The notes: generated by a model not told the origin, from the letters alone. A stretch of DNA of 40,165 bases from an uncultured Prevotella sp. (GCA_905235835.1 CAJONQ010000004.1:1-40165), one strand, 5' to 3'. Positions 9,406 to 18,673 are shown, counted from the first letter of the stretch. Numbers and translations are program-made.

Positions 9406-9413
9406 CGTACGAA

Positions 9414-10466
9414 ATGACATACAAGAAATACACAAACGAAGCGGTGGCACTGTTGAGCAGACTCATCAGCACACCCTCTGTCAGCCGTGACGAGCAAGCT
9501 GCGGCTGACATCCTGCAACAACAGATCAAAGAATGGGGACTTCCCTGTAAGCGTATCGGTAACAACCTGATGGTAGCTGGAAGACCCAGTAAAAAGAAAC
9601 CTACACTGTTACTCAATGCACATATCGACACGGTAAAGCCTGTGGCAACATGGACACGTGATCCTTTTACCCCGACCATTGAGGATGGTAAACTCTATGG
9701 GTTGGGAGCAAACGACTGCGGTGGCGGACTGGTCAGTCTGTTGCAGGCATACCGCATCCTGAGGGAAGAGAAAAACCTTCCATACAATCTGGTCTATGTC
9801 GCTTCGTGTGAAGAGGAGGTGAGCGGTCAGAACGGTTTCTCCGCTGTCCTACCCCATTTACCTCAGATTGACGTCGCCATCGTCGGAGAACCGACAGGTA
9901 TGCAGCCAGCCATCGCCGAGAAGGGCTTGATGGTAATTGACGGTATCGCTCATGGGAAGAGTGGTCATGCGGCTCGTAATGAGGGGATCAATGCTATTTA
10001 CGAGGTTTTAGACGACTTGCAATGGTTGCATGACTACAAGTTCCGCAAAGTGAGTCCACTATTAGGAGAGACCAAGGCAACAGTTACCGTGCTGCATGCT
10101 GGTACCCAGCATAATGTCATCCCCGACAAGGTGGAGTTTGTCATAGATATCCGCACCAACGAATACTACCAGAATGAATATCTTTTCGCTTTCTTGCAGA
10201 AACATATGAAGAGTGAATTGAAGGCACGTTCCTTCCGTCTGCACTCCTCTTCCATCCCAGAAGATCACCCCTTGATCAAGAAATGCAAAAAGATGAGAAT
10301 GAAGCCCTTCGGCTCACCCACCCTGTCGGATCAGGCACTGATGCCTTTCCCCTCTTTCAAGTTAGGTCCAGGGGAGTCAAGTCGCAGTCATTCTGCCGAT
10401 GAATTCGTCAAAATTGATGAAATTCATCAGGCAATCAACTGTTATGTGAGGTTAATTTCGAGATAA
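9414..10466 (+). CDS. M20 family metallohydrolase, acetylornithine deacetylase-like
   Basis: LLLNAHIDTVKP, YGLGANDCGGGLVSLL, VASCEEEVSGQNG, IVGEPTGMQPAIAEKG, SRSHSADEFV motifs of the ArgE/DapE family. Confidence 0.85.
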   Translation: MTYKKYTNEAVALLSRLISTPSVSRDEQAAADILQQQIKEWGLPCKRIGNNLMVAGRPSKKKPTLLLNAHIDTVKPVATWTRDPFTPTIEDGKLYGLGANDCGGGLVSLLQAYRILREEKNLPYNLVYVASCEEEVSGQNGFSAVLPHLPQIDVAIVGEPTGMQPAIAEKGLMVIDGIAHGKSGHAARNEGINAIYEVLDDLQWLHDYKFRKVSPLLGETKATVTVLHAGTQHNVIPDKVEFVIDIRTNEYYQNEYLFAFLQKHMKSELKARSFRLHSSSIPEDHPLIKKCKKMRMKPFGSPTLSDQALMPFPSFKLGPGESSRSHSADEFVKIDEIHQAINCYVRLISR

Positions 10467-10490
10467 TGAGATCCCGAGATAACGAGATCT
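10459..10490. repeat. 16-bp tandem duplication CGAGATAA(T/C)GAGATC(C/T)
   Basis: cgagataatgagatcc (10459-10474) and cgagataacgagatct (10475-10490); the first copy contains the M20 stop codon. Confidence 0.75.
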
Positions 10491-10499
10491 CAAAAGGAA

Positions 10500-12089
10500 T
10501 CAGCGTCCTAACCAAGACTCTGGATTGAGTTTCGCTGTCTCTTTGCGTAACTGAAACTGGAGAATATCATCCTGTCCTACCCGTCCTAATGCCTGACGTG
10601 TACTGACTTTCTGTCCACGATGCACATTGACTGAGGAAAGGTTGCAATAAACGGAGATATAACTGCCATGGCGAACCATCACCACCATGGTACCTCCGAA
10701 ACTGAACACGGCACTGACCTCACCATCGAAGATAGAACGGGCTTGCGCACCAGACTGTCCCTTGATATTAATACCCTTATTATCAAGGGTGACATTATGC
10801 AGTCCCTCCACGTTATACTGTCCGAAATGGCTCACGATACGATAAGGACCAGTGATAGGCATCGGCAGACGACCACGGTTACTCTCAAAGTTACCACTCA
10901 GGCGACGGTCCTCTGACGACATCGAATAATCGAGCGTCTCCGTATTTCTCTTTGCCTCAGCAACCTCCTTGGCATGCTCACGAGCCTCTGACTCAGCACG
11001 ACGCTCCGCAGCAAGACGCGCAGCTTCCGCTTCACGAGCCTGTCGCTCAGCCTCTTCACGAGCCTTCTTATTACGGGCGGCACGAGCCTCCGCCTTTGCT
11101 TTCTCCTCACGAGCCTTTGCCTCAGCGATACGACGGGCATTCTCTTTTGCCGCAGCCTCTGCAGCCGCCTTCTTACGAGCCAACTCAGCAGCACGTTTCT
11201 TGGCTGCTTCCGCCTCTGCCTTACGTTTAGCCTCTGCGGCAGCACGGGCTTTCTGACGAGCCACCTCCTCTGCGATCAAACGGTCGATCTGCGCATTGAG
11301 AACCGCATCTTTCTTCTTCTGCTGGGCAATCACATTCTGAATTTCCTTCTGTTGTTTCTGTAAACCAGACACCACATTTTTCTGCTCGGTCTGTTTATCC
11401 TCCAGCGAACGACGCTCACTCTCACCACGACGCAACAACTGATTCTTATTATCACGAGCGGCAAGCAACTCGACCTGCTTGGCATTCACCTCTGCCTGCT
11501 TCACCTTCACGTCCTCACCTTGAGAGCGCTGATAGGAAGCATATTCCCGCATAAAACGCATGCGACGGAACATCTGGGTGAAACTGCTGGCACTGAAGAT
11601 GAACATCAGCTTACTCTGTAGCGACTGGTTACGATGCATATAGCGCATCGACTTGACATATTTCTGCTTGCAGTCCTCCAACTCTGACTTCAACACACCA
11701 AGTTCCGTATTAAGCACCTCTATCTCGACATCCAGCGAGGAGAGGTCTTTGCGGATGGTATCTATCGTACGACGTTTGTGGGCTATCTCTGTGTTGAGCA
11801 TCATCAGGTTCTCCAGCCGCTTCTTGACATCACGCTCATTGGAGCGAAGTTTCTGCTCCTGCTCCTTAATCTGCTGCTGAATCTGCTGACGCTGGTTTTG
11901 CAAACTCTGCACAGAGACTGGCTGCCCTGACGAACTCTTCGTAGAAGTCGTCTTCTTTTTGGTCGTCTTCTTGGTTGTTTTCTTAACAACAGTAGTCTTA
12001 TTCTTCCCCTTTGTCGTCGTACGCCGCTGCTGCGCATACGGACTCAAGGCAAAGAGCAGAAGTATGATAAGTATACCAGTCCGCCTCAT
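10500..12089 (-). CDS. EnvC-like murein hydrolase activator (coiled coil + degenerate LytM/M23)
   Basis: Signal peptide, Lys/Thr-rich segment, coiled coils, long Ala/Glu/Arg/Lys helix, C-terminal LytM-like fold ending LNPESWLGR. Confidence 0.85.
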   Translation of the reverse strand: MRRTGILIILLLFALSPYAQQRRTTTKGKNKTTVVKKTTKKTTKKKTTSTKSSSGQPVSVQSLQNQRQQIQQQIKEQEQKLRSNERDVKKRLENLMMLNTEIAHKRRTIDTIRKDLSSLDVEIEVLNTELGVLKSELEDCKQKYVKSMRYMHRNQSLQSKLMFIFSASSFTQMFRRMRFMREYASYQRSQGEDVKVKQAEVNAKQVELLAARDNKNQLLRRGESERRSLEDKQTEQKNVVSGLQKQQKEIQNVIAQQKKKDAVLNAQIDRLIAEEVARQKARAAAEAKRKAEAEAAKKRAAELARKKAAAEAAAKENARRIAEAKAREEKAKAEARAARNKKAREEAERQAREAEAARLAAERRAESEAREHAKEVAEAKRNTETLDYSMSSEDRRLSGNFESNRGRLPMPITGPYRIVSHFGQYNVEGLHNVTLDNKGINIKGQSGAQARSIFDGEVSAVFSFGGTMVVMVRHGSYISVYCNLSSVNVHRGQKVSTRQALGRVGQDDILQFQLRKETAKLNPESWLGR

Positions 12090-12095
12090 CCTCGA

Positions 12096-12944
12096 TTATA
12101 GAGCCATAAAGCGACGAAGGATCTCGTCAACGCTTACCTCTCGATATTTGCCGGAAATCTCTGTGCGGGTCTCCCACTCCTCGTCATTGCCGAGATAATT
12201 GAAATTCATACCCATCTTAACAGACTTACCCGGACTATTAAACAGGATATGATGGGTGAAGGGGAACTGTTTCTTGCCACTGGCACGGAAGTCTTCGTAG
12301 TCCCAGTTCAACTGATAGTTACCACGAATCTTATCCTCATACATGATGTTTGCCATCTTGATTAGTGCGCCATCCTTATCAGCAAGCCAACGATAAGAGA
12401 GCTTGCCATTCTCCATCGAGATGATAGCATCCTCGCCTATCAAGTCAGTCTCATAGGCGTTCAGCAACTCGTCGGTGATCTTTGACTTGCCGGGCTGGAA
12501 CAACTCATTCCAGAACAATGCCTGCAAAGAGTAGAAATTCAGACCACTATTACGCATGAAATCCAACTGGTTATAGCTTGCCTTGATGAATTGTTTGTTG
12601 ATACGGTCCATGATCAGCACATAGTCTTTCGTAAACTCCAGACGTCCTGCCTCTACGAAGCCGAAAGCCATCAATTGCAGACGAATCACATCGTCACGCT
12701 TCATCTTCAGGTTACCTGTCAGTGTCAACTGCTGGTTACCTACCTCCACTGAGAATTTCACTTTAGAAGTAATGAACTTAGCATATTGTGCATTGTCATT
12801 CACTTTCTGTAAGAACTGCTGCGCCTTCATAGTAGACGGAGTCGTTGTCTTAGTCTCTTTTACAGCTTTCTTCTGTGTGCCGCAAGCTACCAATACCAAT
12901 GGCAGTACCAAGGCGGCAAGTTTCATAATACGTGATGGTTTCAT
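12096..12944 (-). CDS. DUF4292-type lipoprotein (LolA/LolB-like fold possible)
   Basis: Lipobox LVAC; QFLQKVNDNAQYAKFITSKVKFSVEVGNQQLTLTGNLKMKRDDVIRLQL; C-terminal VKMGMNFN.. as in DUF4292 proteins. Confidence 0.7.
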   Translation of the reverse strand: MKPSRIMKLAALVLPLVLVACGTQKKAVKETKTTTPSTMKAQQFLQKVNDNAQYAKFITSKVKFSVEVGNQQLTLTGNLKMKRDDVIRLQLMAFGFVEAGRLEFTKDYVLIMDRINKQFIKASYNQLDFMRNSGLNFYSLQALFWNELFQPGKSKITDELLNAYETDLIGEDAIISMENGKLSYRWLADKDGALIKMANIMYEDKIRGNYQLNWDYEDFRASGKKQFPFTHHILFNSPGKSVKMGMNFNYLGNDEEWETRTEISGKYREVSVDEILRRFMAL

Positions 12945-14674
12945 TCTTTTAGGTATTTTTTTAGTTTTATCTTTCGTGTTAATATCTCTCTACGATCTTC
13001 CGCAGCTGGCTGTGGCGGGACCTCTGCAGCACGTGTCAATGCCAGCTGCCAATAGGCTAATGCCTGTTCCTTCTCACCTGCATGATAATAGATATCACCT
13101 GCATGCTCCAGTAGCACTGCCGACGTATCGGAGTCACATTGTAATGTCTGATCGATGTAAATCTTTGACTCTGCATAGCGTCCTTCCTTAAAAAGAATCC
13201 AGGCATAGGTATCAAGGTAAGTCGCATTCTTCGGCTCTGCCTTGATGGTACGGTATGACATCTGCTCTGCCTTTTCCAAGTGTATTTCTTTCTCACTGAG
13301 ATAGTAGGCGTAGTTATTCAAGCAACCAATATTATCGTCTTTCCACGCCAGACAGGAGTCATAGGCGGCAAAAGCCTCCTTGTCTAGTCCTTTCTGGTGC
13401 AGAATATCACCCATGACAGCATAGAAGTCACTGACAATCTCGACATCACTCTGCTGGTTGATGACACTGATACCATTCTGGAAAGCATCGAGTGCCTCAT
13501 TCAGTTTCTCCTGTTTGTAATAGGCAATCCCCTGATAGTAATAAAATGCCATTTCATCGGGATTATACTGGCGGGCATCCTTACAAAGAGAGATAATACT
13601 GTTCATGTCGTCTGCCTGCCATGCGTAACTTACTAGCTGTAATCGGGCTGCAGCATGATCTGGAGCAACCTTCAGCACTTGCTGTAATACAGCACTGATA
13701 GAATCGTTAGGCATCTGTTTCAGATTCATATAGGTCGCACAGAGGATTGCCACATCCGCATCCATCTGTGGCTGTTCCAGCATCCGATGGAAAAGATAGA
13801 GCACACGAGTAGAGTCACCTCCCTCTTGTTCACTCTGTCCTATCTCTTGACGCATCAGTAAAATGCGGTCCTGTGAGGTGACATTCTTACTCAACAACAC
13901 CTGCTCTGTCAAGGCTGCTGCCCTCTCTGGGTCACCCTCATCCTTCTCATAGGCAAGCAAAGCCATCAAAGCATTCCGATTCTCAGGCTCTATGCGCAGA
14001 ATATCATGGTATATCTCCAAGGCTTTCTTCTTCTGTCCGTTCACAAAAAGGGTATTGGCATAAAGTCCCCGATAATTCTGGTCGTTAGGATACTGGTCGG
14101 CTAGACGCTTCATCTCCGCAATAGCAGCTTTCTTGTCACCTAACTGCGTATAGAAATTACTCTTGGCATATGAAAGGCGCTCACTCTTTCCCTCTATGGT
14201 CTCTAACTTCTCCAATGCTTTAATCGCTGCTCCATACTCATGCTGCTCCTCATAAAGCTGAATGAGAATACCCAAGACATCATCCCTGTCACGATGTTGA
14301 TCGTATAGACGTTCCAAGACAACCGCTGCCTTATCATACTGATGGAGATTAATATAAGCATTCGCCAAATTCTCTTGATAAGTGGCATTCTCCGGTTCTA
14401 TGGATGCTGCTTTCTCAACACAGGCAAGTGCTTGGTCTTTGAGTTTCAAGGCACCATAATAGTGGCTCAAATAAAAATAAGCCTCCGATTTCGAGGAGTC
14501 AATCTCCACACAACGGCGTAACAGATCAAATGCGGCATCATTATTTCCTTTGGCTCGCTCACAGATAGCCTCCAAGAAGAAAGCATCATAGCGACGATTA
14601 GCGTTGACCGTCTGTGCAACTACAGACAATCCCGCCGTTAATACCAAGAGAAATAATAAACCTAGTCTTTTCAC
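12941..14674 (-). CDS. tetratricopeptide repeat protein, exported
   Basis: Signal peptide plus multiple TPR-like 34-aa repeats (e.g. SEAYFYLSHYYGALKLKDQALACVEKAASIEPENATYQENLANAYINLHQYDKA). Confidence 0.88.
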   Translation of the reverse strand: MKRLGLLFLLVLTAGLSVVAQTVNANRRYDAFFLEAICERAKGNNDAAFDLLRRCVEIDSSKSEAYFYLSHYYGALKLKDQALACVEKAASIEPENATYQENLANAYINLHQYDKAAVVLERLYDQHRDRDDVLGILIQLYEEQHEYGAAIKALEKLETIEGKSERLSYAKSNFYTQLGDKKAAIAEMKRLADQYPNDQNYRGLYANTLFVNGQKKKALEIYHDILRIEPENRNALMALLAYEKDEGDPERAAALTEQVLLSKNVTSQDRILLMRQEIGQSEQEGGDSTRVLYLFHRMLEQPQMDADVAILCATYMNLKQMPNDSISAVLQQVLKVAPDHAAARLQLVSYAWQADDMNSIISLCKDARQYNPDEMAFYYYQGIAYYKQEKLNEALDAFQNGISVINQQSDVEIVSDFYAVMGDILHQKGLDKEAFAAYDSCLAWKDDNIGCLNNYAYYLSEKEIHLEKAEQMSYRTIKAEPKNATYLDTYAWILFKEGRYAESKIYIDQTLQCDSDTSAVLLEHAGDIYYHAGEKEQALAYWQLALTRAAEVPPQPAAEDRREILTRKIKLKKYLKE

Positions 14675-14683
14675 TGAATATCC

Positions 14684-15121
14684 TTATTTTACGCCTGTAT
14701 GTCCATAACCTCCTTCGCCACGCTCTGTCTGGTCGAGTACCTCCACCACGACGAAATCCGCCTGTTCATGTTTAGCAATGATCATCTGGGCAATACGTTC
14801 TCCGTCATTAATCACAAAATCTTCCTGCGAGAGATTAATCAGAAGGACACCCACCTCACCACGATAATCCGCATCAATTGTACCAGGTGAGTTCAACACT
14901 GTCAGTCCATGTTTGAGAGCGAGACCACTACGGGGACGTACCTGTGCCTCATATCCCTCTGGTAGTGCGATATGCAATCCTGTAGGTATCAAACGCCTTT
15001 CCATAGGATGAAGGGTGATTGGCTCCTCAATATTCGCACGGAGATCCATGCCTGCACTTTGTGGTGTGGCATAAGTGGGCAGCTGTTGATGCCCTCGGTT
15101 TACAACTTTTATCTGAATCAT
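14684..15121 (-). CDS. dut: deoxyuridine 5'-triphosphate nucleotidohydrolase
   Basis: [49 protein letters not shown]-terminal [10 protein letters not shown]: dUTPase motifs 1-5. Confidence 0.96.
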   Translation of the reverse strand: MIQIKVVNRGHQQLPTYATPQSAGMDLRANIEEPITLHPMERRLIPTGLHIALPEGYEAQVRPRSGLALKHGLTVLNSPGTIDADYRGEVGVLLINLSQEDFVINDGERIAQMIIAKHEQADFVVVEVLDQTERGEGGYGHTGVK

Positions 15122-15148
15122 TTCGAAATGTTACTATTAATTAATGTG

Positions 15149-15156
15149 CAAAATTA
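15149..15156 (-). promoter_or_regulatory. -7 element TAATTTTG for the dut operon
   Basis: Minus-strand TAATTTTGC about 28 bp upstream of the dut ATG. Confidence 0.5.
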
Positions 15157-15219
15157 GTCATTTCTCTCCAAATAGCCATACTTTTTAAGGAAAAAGTGGT
15201 TTTATAGCTAAAAAAGTTG

Positions 15220-15227
15220 TAATTTTG
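15220..15227 (+). promoter_or_regulatory. -7 element TAATTTTG for dgt
   Basis: TAATTTTGCACCATG; ends 4 nt before the ATG at 15232. Confidence 0.55.
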
Positions 15228-15231
15228 CACC

Positions 15232-16575
15232 ATGATGGACTGGAATAAACTCATTTCAAACAAGCGATTAGGTCAAGAATTCCGTCACTCGAAGCCACAT
15301 GACGACCGCACAGAGTTCAAGCGTGACTATGACCGACTCATTTTCTCGGCACCTTTCCGCCGACTGCAAAACAAGACACAGGTTTTCCCTTTGCCTGGCA
15401 GTATTTTCGTGCATAACAGGCTGACACACTCTTTGGAAGTTGCCAGTGTGGGTATGTCTTTGGGTAATGACGTAGCACATCGTATCATCGGGGAGAAGCA
15501 TCCTGAACTAAAAGATACCATGTTAGAGCAGATTGGACAGATAGTCAGTACCGCATGTCTTGCCCACGACTTAGGAAATCCACCTTTTGGTCACAGTGGC
15601 GAGAAAGCGATACAGACATTCTTCACCGAAGGACCTGGCAGTTTCCTAAAGGAGAAGGTGAGTCCTGCCTTTTGGGATGACATCACACACTTTGAGGGAA
15701 ACGCTAATGCCTTCCGCCTACTCACCCATCAGTTTAAAGGCAGACGACCTGGTGGTTTTGTGATGACATACAGCACTCTCGCCAGTATTGTCAAATACCC
15801 TTTTGCCTCCTCTGCAGCCAGCAAGAAAGGTAAGTTCGGCTTCTTCCATTCTGAGCAGGATTTCTATCAGAGGATTGCCGATGAAATGGAAATTATCCGT
15901 CTCTCCAAAGAAGGAGAGCCTCTTCGATATGTTCGCCATCCATTAGTATATTTAGTGGAGGCAGCAGATGACATCTGCTATGAGATTATGGATTTGGAAG
16001 ATGCTCATAAGTTAAAAATTCTCTCTTATGCGGAGACCGAAAAGCTATTGCTCAGTTTCTTCAACGAGGAAGAAAAAGCACGAATTCAACGGAGAATTTC
16101 AGAGGAAGGTGTGCTTGACCCCAACGAAATGGTAGTTTATATGCGTGCTTGTGTGATTGGAAAGTTGGAAAGTGAGTGTGTAAATACTTTTATCAAACAC
16201 GAAGAAGATATTCTGAACGGTTCTTTTACTGGCAGTCTCATCAGTCACATTAACGAATTACAAGCAAAAGCGTATGAGGATTGCTCCAAATTATCAGTAG
16301 AGCGCATTTATCAGAGTCGGCCCGTGCTCGATGTAGAACTTTCTGGTTACAAGATCATGGAGACTTTGATGGAGCAGATGACTGAGGCGGTTATACATCC
16401 TAACCGTTTCTACTCCAAGCAACTAATAGACCGCGTATCCAGTCAGTACGACATCAAGGCTAAAGATTTAGAGACCCGTATCATGGCAATGATAGACTAC
16501 ATTGCTGGAATGACAGACGTTTATGCGCTGGATGTCTACCAAAAGATGAACGGCATATCACTGCCTATCGTATAG
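15232..16575 (+). CDS. dgt: deoxyguanosinetriphosphate triphosphohydrolase
   Basis: HD motif ACLAHDLGNPPFGHSGEKAI; FRRLQNKTQVFPLPGSIFVHNRLTHSLEVASVG; EAADDICYEIMDLEDAH. Confidence 0.95.
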   Translation: MMDWNKLISNKRLGQEFRHSKPHDDRTEFKRDYDRLIFSAPFRRLQNKTQVFPLPGSIFVHNRLTHSLEVASVGMSLGNDVAHRIIGEKHPELKDTMLEQIGQIVSTACLAHDLGNPPFGHSGEKAIQTFFTEGPGSFLKEKVSPAFWDDITHFEGNANAFRLLTHQFKGRRPGGFVMTYSTLASIVKYPFASSAASKKGKFGFFHSEQDFYQRIADEMEIIRLSKEGEPLRYVRHPLVYLVEAADDICYEIMDLEDAHKLKILSYAETEKLLLSFFNEEEKARIQRRISEEGVLDPNEMVVYMRACVIGKLESECVNTFIKHEEDILNGSFTGSLISHINELQAKAYEDCSKLSVERIYQSRPVLDVELSGYKIMETLMEQMTEAVIHPNRFYSKQLIDRVSSQYDIKAKDLETRIMAMIDYIAGMTDVYALDVYQKMNGISLPIV

Positions 16576-16581
16576 CCATCA

Positions 16582-17571
16582 TTATTTCTCTTTATATATA
16601 ACTTTATTGGCTCCAGAGGTGATCTTCAACTCGTCACGATGCATATCAATAAAGGTATCAATATGTCGTTTACGTTTTTCCTCAAAAATCTCGTCAATAG
16701 CTATTAAGATGCCCGTTTCTTCCACATCACCAAAACCGTAATTAATAGCTGTTCCGAAGAGCTTCATTGTTGGAGAGAGACCCATGTATGCATTTACCAA
16801 TGGAGGAATATTGTAGCCCAACTTACGAATCTCCCTATTCAAAATACGATAATCTTCCTTAAAAGAATTCATACAGAAAAGTCTCTCCAACTCGGCTTCA
16901 TCAGTTTCAATAATAAGCGGTTTCATCGGAATGATAAGCTTTTCTTTGTCATCAAAATACTTCTTGAGGAAATAGAGAATCATATCACGTCCTTTACGGA
17001 TATAGGAAGGATACATGGTCATCTTACCAAAATAATAGCGCACATTAGGGCGAATGACCGTAATCGCCCCCAATCCGTCCCAAAGATTATCCAGGGCAAA
17101 TAGGCTTTTAGCACCCATGCGAGAAGATTGATAAGGCAAGGATACAAAAGAGCGCCCCAGCTCTGCAGTATAAGGTGCGTATTCCTTGATAAACTTCTCA
17201 GAGAAATGGAACATATGGCTCGTAGCAAGAATAGGTTGACCTTTATCATCATACTCCCAATCAGTACCTAACAGATACCGATAACCACCAATAATCTCTT
17301 CTGCTTCTGGATTCCATACAATCAACTGCTTATAACAATTGTCACAAAGATCAAACTCATCGAGATCCAACTCTTTGCCAGTACCACCGCCAGCCTCACG
17401 AAAGACAATCTCACGTAAGCGGCCTATCTCCCTTAATACGTTAGGAGCGTTATGCGCTGTTACCACATAAATCTCATTATTGCTCTTGTTAGTCAAACGC
17501 AACTGCTTGCCTGACGTTAATTCGCTCTTGAGCAATTCTTTGTCAATCGGCTGGATGATTTCCTGTTCCAT
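16582..17571 (-). CDS. glsB: GNAT-like N-acyltransferase, GlsB/OlsB-like
   Basis: LREIVFREAGGGTGKELDLDEFD, IIGGYRYLLG, LGRSFVSLPYQSSRMGAKSLFALDNLWDGLG; adjacent to a PlsC-like acyltransferase as in the Bacteroides glsB-glsA pair. Confidence 0.7.
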   Translation of the reverse strand: MEQEIIQPIDKELLKSELTSGKQLRLTNKSNNEIYVVTAHNAPNVLREIGRLREIVFREAGGGTGKELDLDEFDLCDNCYKQLIVWNPEAEEIIGGYRYLLGTDWEYDDKGQPILATSHMFHFSEKFIKEYAPYTAELGRSFVSLPYQSSRMGAKSLFALDNLWDGLGAITVIRPNVRYYFGKMTMYPSYIRKGRDMILYFLKKYFDDKEKLIIPMKPLIIETDEAELERLFCMNSFKEDYRILNREIRKLGYNIPPLVNAYMGLSPTMKLFGTAINYGFGDVEETGILIAIDEIFEEKRKRHIDTFIDMHRDELKITSGANKVIYKEK

Positions 17572-17586
17572 TTTATTACTGGTTGT

Positions 17587-18414
17587 TTAGAGTTCGTAGA
17601 CTTTGTCTTGCACAAATTTAGCCCATTCTAACGGTGTCTTACTATGATCGAAGGTCTGCCAAGGTATCGGTTTACCTATCTTGACTTCAAAGGTCTTTCC
17701 CACATTTTTATACATCTCATCCACCAAATAAAGCATCGCTAAATTAAATGGTAGGAATTTGTCCGAAAAATTGGCTAAACGATAAAAGAACTTAGAATTC
17801 TGTCCACTAAAATGAATGGGAACAATATCACGTTGATACTCCACACTTTTAGTGATAAAAGTCTTAGACCAAGGTATATCTCGAATACTACCGTCACTCT
17901 GTTTGCGCGAGCAGAGACCAGCAGGGTACATCAGCAGATGGTTGCCACTCTCAAAGCCCGCCTTCACCATGGCAGGTAAGTTACGACTCTGTTTCCCTGT
18001 CTTATTGATAGGAATACATAATGGAGCAAGTCCGGGAAGGTTCATGAGGAGATCATTCACCAAATAACGAAAACGGCTGTCATAGTGACGACCGATAATG
18101 GCACCCAAAGCGACACCGTCTTCTCCCCCTAACGGATGGTTCGACACAAACGTATACAAGCATCCGTCGTTTTTGTCAGGCAAATTTTCCTTACCTTCAA
18201 TTTTAAGTGTCATCTGAAGATATTCCACACAAGCCTCCAACCATTCAGTGCCAATTTTATCACGACTCTCCCAAAGGAAAGCGTTTACCTCATCTTGATG
18301 GATGGTACGCTTGAGCCACGAAACAAGAAATGAAGGAATCCATTTAGCTTTGGGGCCCATCTTACTCCTCAGAATTTCATCGATATCAATCGTCTTTTCT
18401 GTGATTTTTTCCAT
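17587..18414 (-). CDS. glsA: PlsC-like 1-acyl-glycerol-phosphate / aminolipid O-acyltransferase, GlsA/OlsA-like
   Basis: FVSNHPLGGEDGVALG (NHPLGGxD), LLMYPAGLCSRK; likely start MEKITEKTIDIDEI at 18414, downstream of a minus-strand TATTTTTG at 18442-18449. The ORF track extends to 18546. Confidence 0.68.
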   Translation of the reverse strand: MEKITEKTIDIDEILRSKMGPKAKWIPSFLVSWLKRTIHQDEVNAFLWESRDKIGTEWLEACVEYLQMTLKIEGKENLPDKNDGCLYTFVSNHPLGGEDGVALGAIIGRHYDSRFRYLVNDLLMNLPGLAPLCIPINKTGKQSRNLPAMVKAGFESGNHLLMYPAGLCSRKQSDGSIRDIPWSKTFITKSVEYQRDIVPIHFSGQNSKFFYRLANFSDKFLPFNLAMLYLVDEMYKNVGKTFEVKIGKPIPWQTFDHSKTPLEWAKFVQDKVYEL

Positions 18415-18639
18415 TTCTCTCACATATCTACTAACAGTTTGCAAAAATAACAAATTTGTTTGAGAAAAATGCACTTTTAACAAAAAATGTGCAAACTTCG
18501 CCAAATAACATAGAATTTCCCTTAAAAACTTCTTTATGATTTTCATTCCTCCCCACTTTTTAGTAAGTACGTAAAATGTTGTATATCAATAAAATATAAA
18601 TCACGCGCCGTTTTTTAAGGAATATTCACTAAAATAAAG

Positions 18640-18664
18640 TGGGGAAATGTGGAGAATTGTGGAG
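18640..18664 (+). promoter_or_regulatory. MraZ operator: three TGGRG boxes at 10-bp period
   Basis: TGGGG(18640-18644)-AAATG-TGGAG(18650-18654)-AATTG-TGGAG(18660-18664); matches the known MraZ pattern of TGGGN direct repeats with 5-nt spacers. Confidence 0.8.
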
Positions 18665-18673
18665 GAAAATGAT

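Noticed and set aside
10898-11256. Arg/Leu-rich, Ser/Ala-rich and Pro/His-rich alternate-frame ORFs
   Set aside because: Low-complexity shadows of the Ala/Glu/Arg/Lys helix of the EnvC-like gene.
18415-18546. N-terminal 44-aa extension of the GlsA-like protein
   Set aside because: A TATTTTTG promoter-like element lies inside it, and MEKITEKTIDIDEI is a more typical start; kept as an alternative only.
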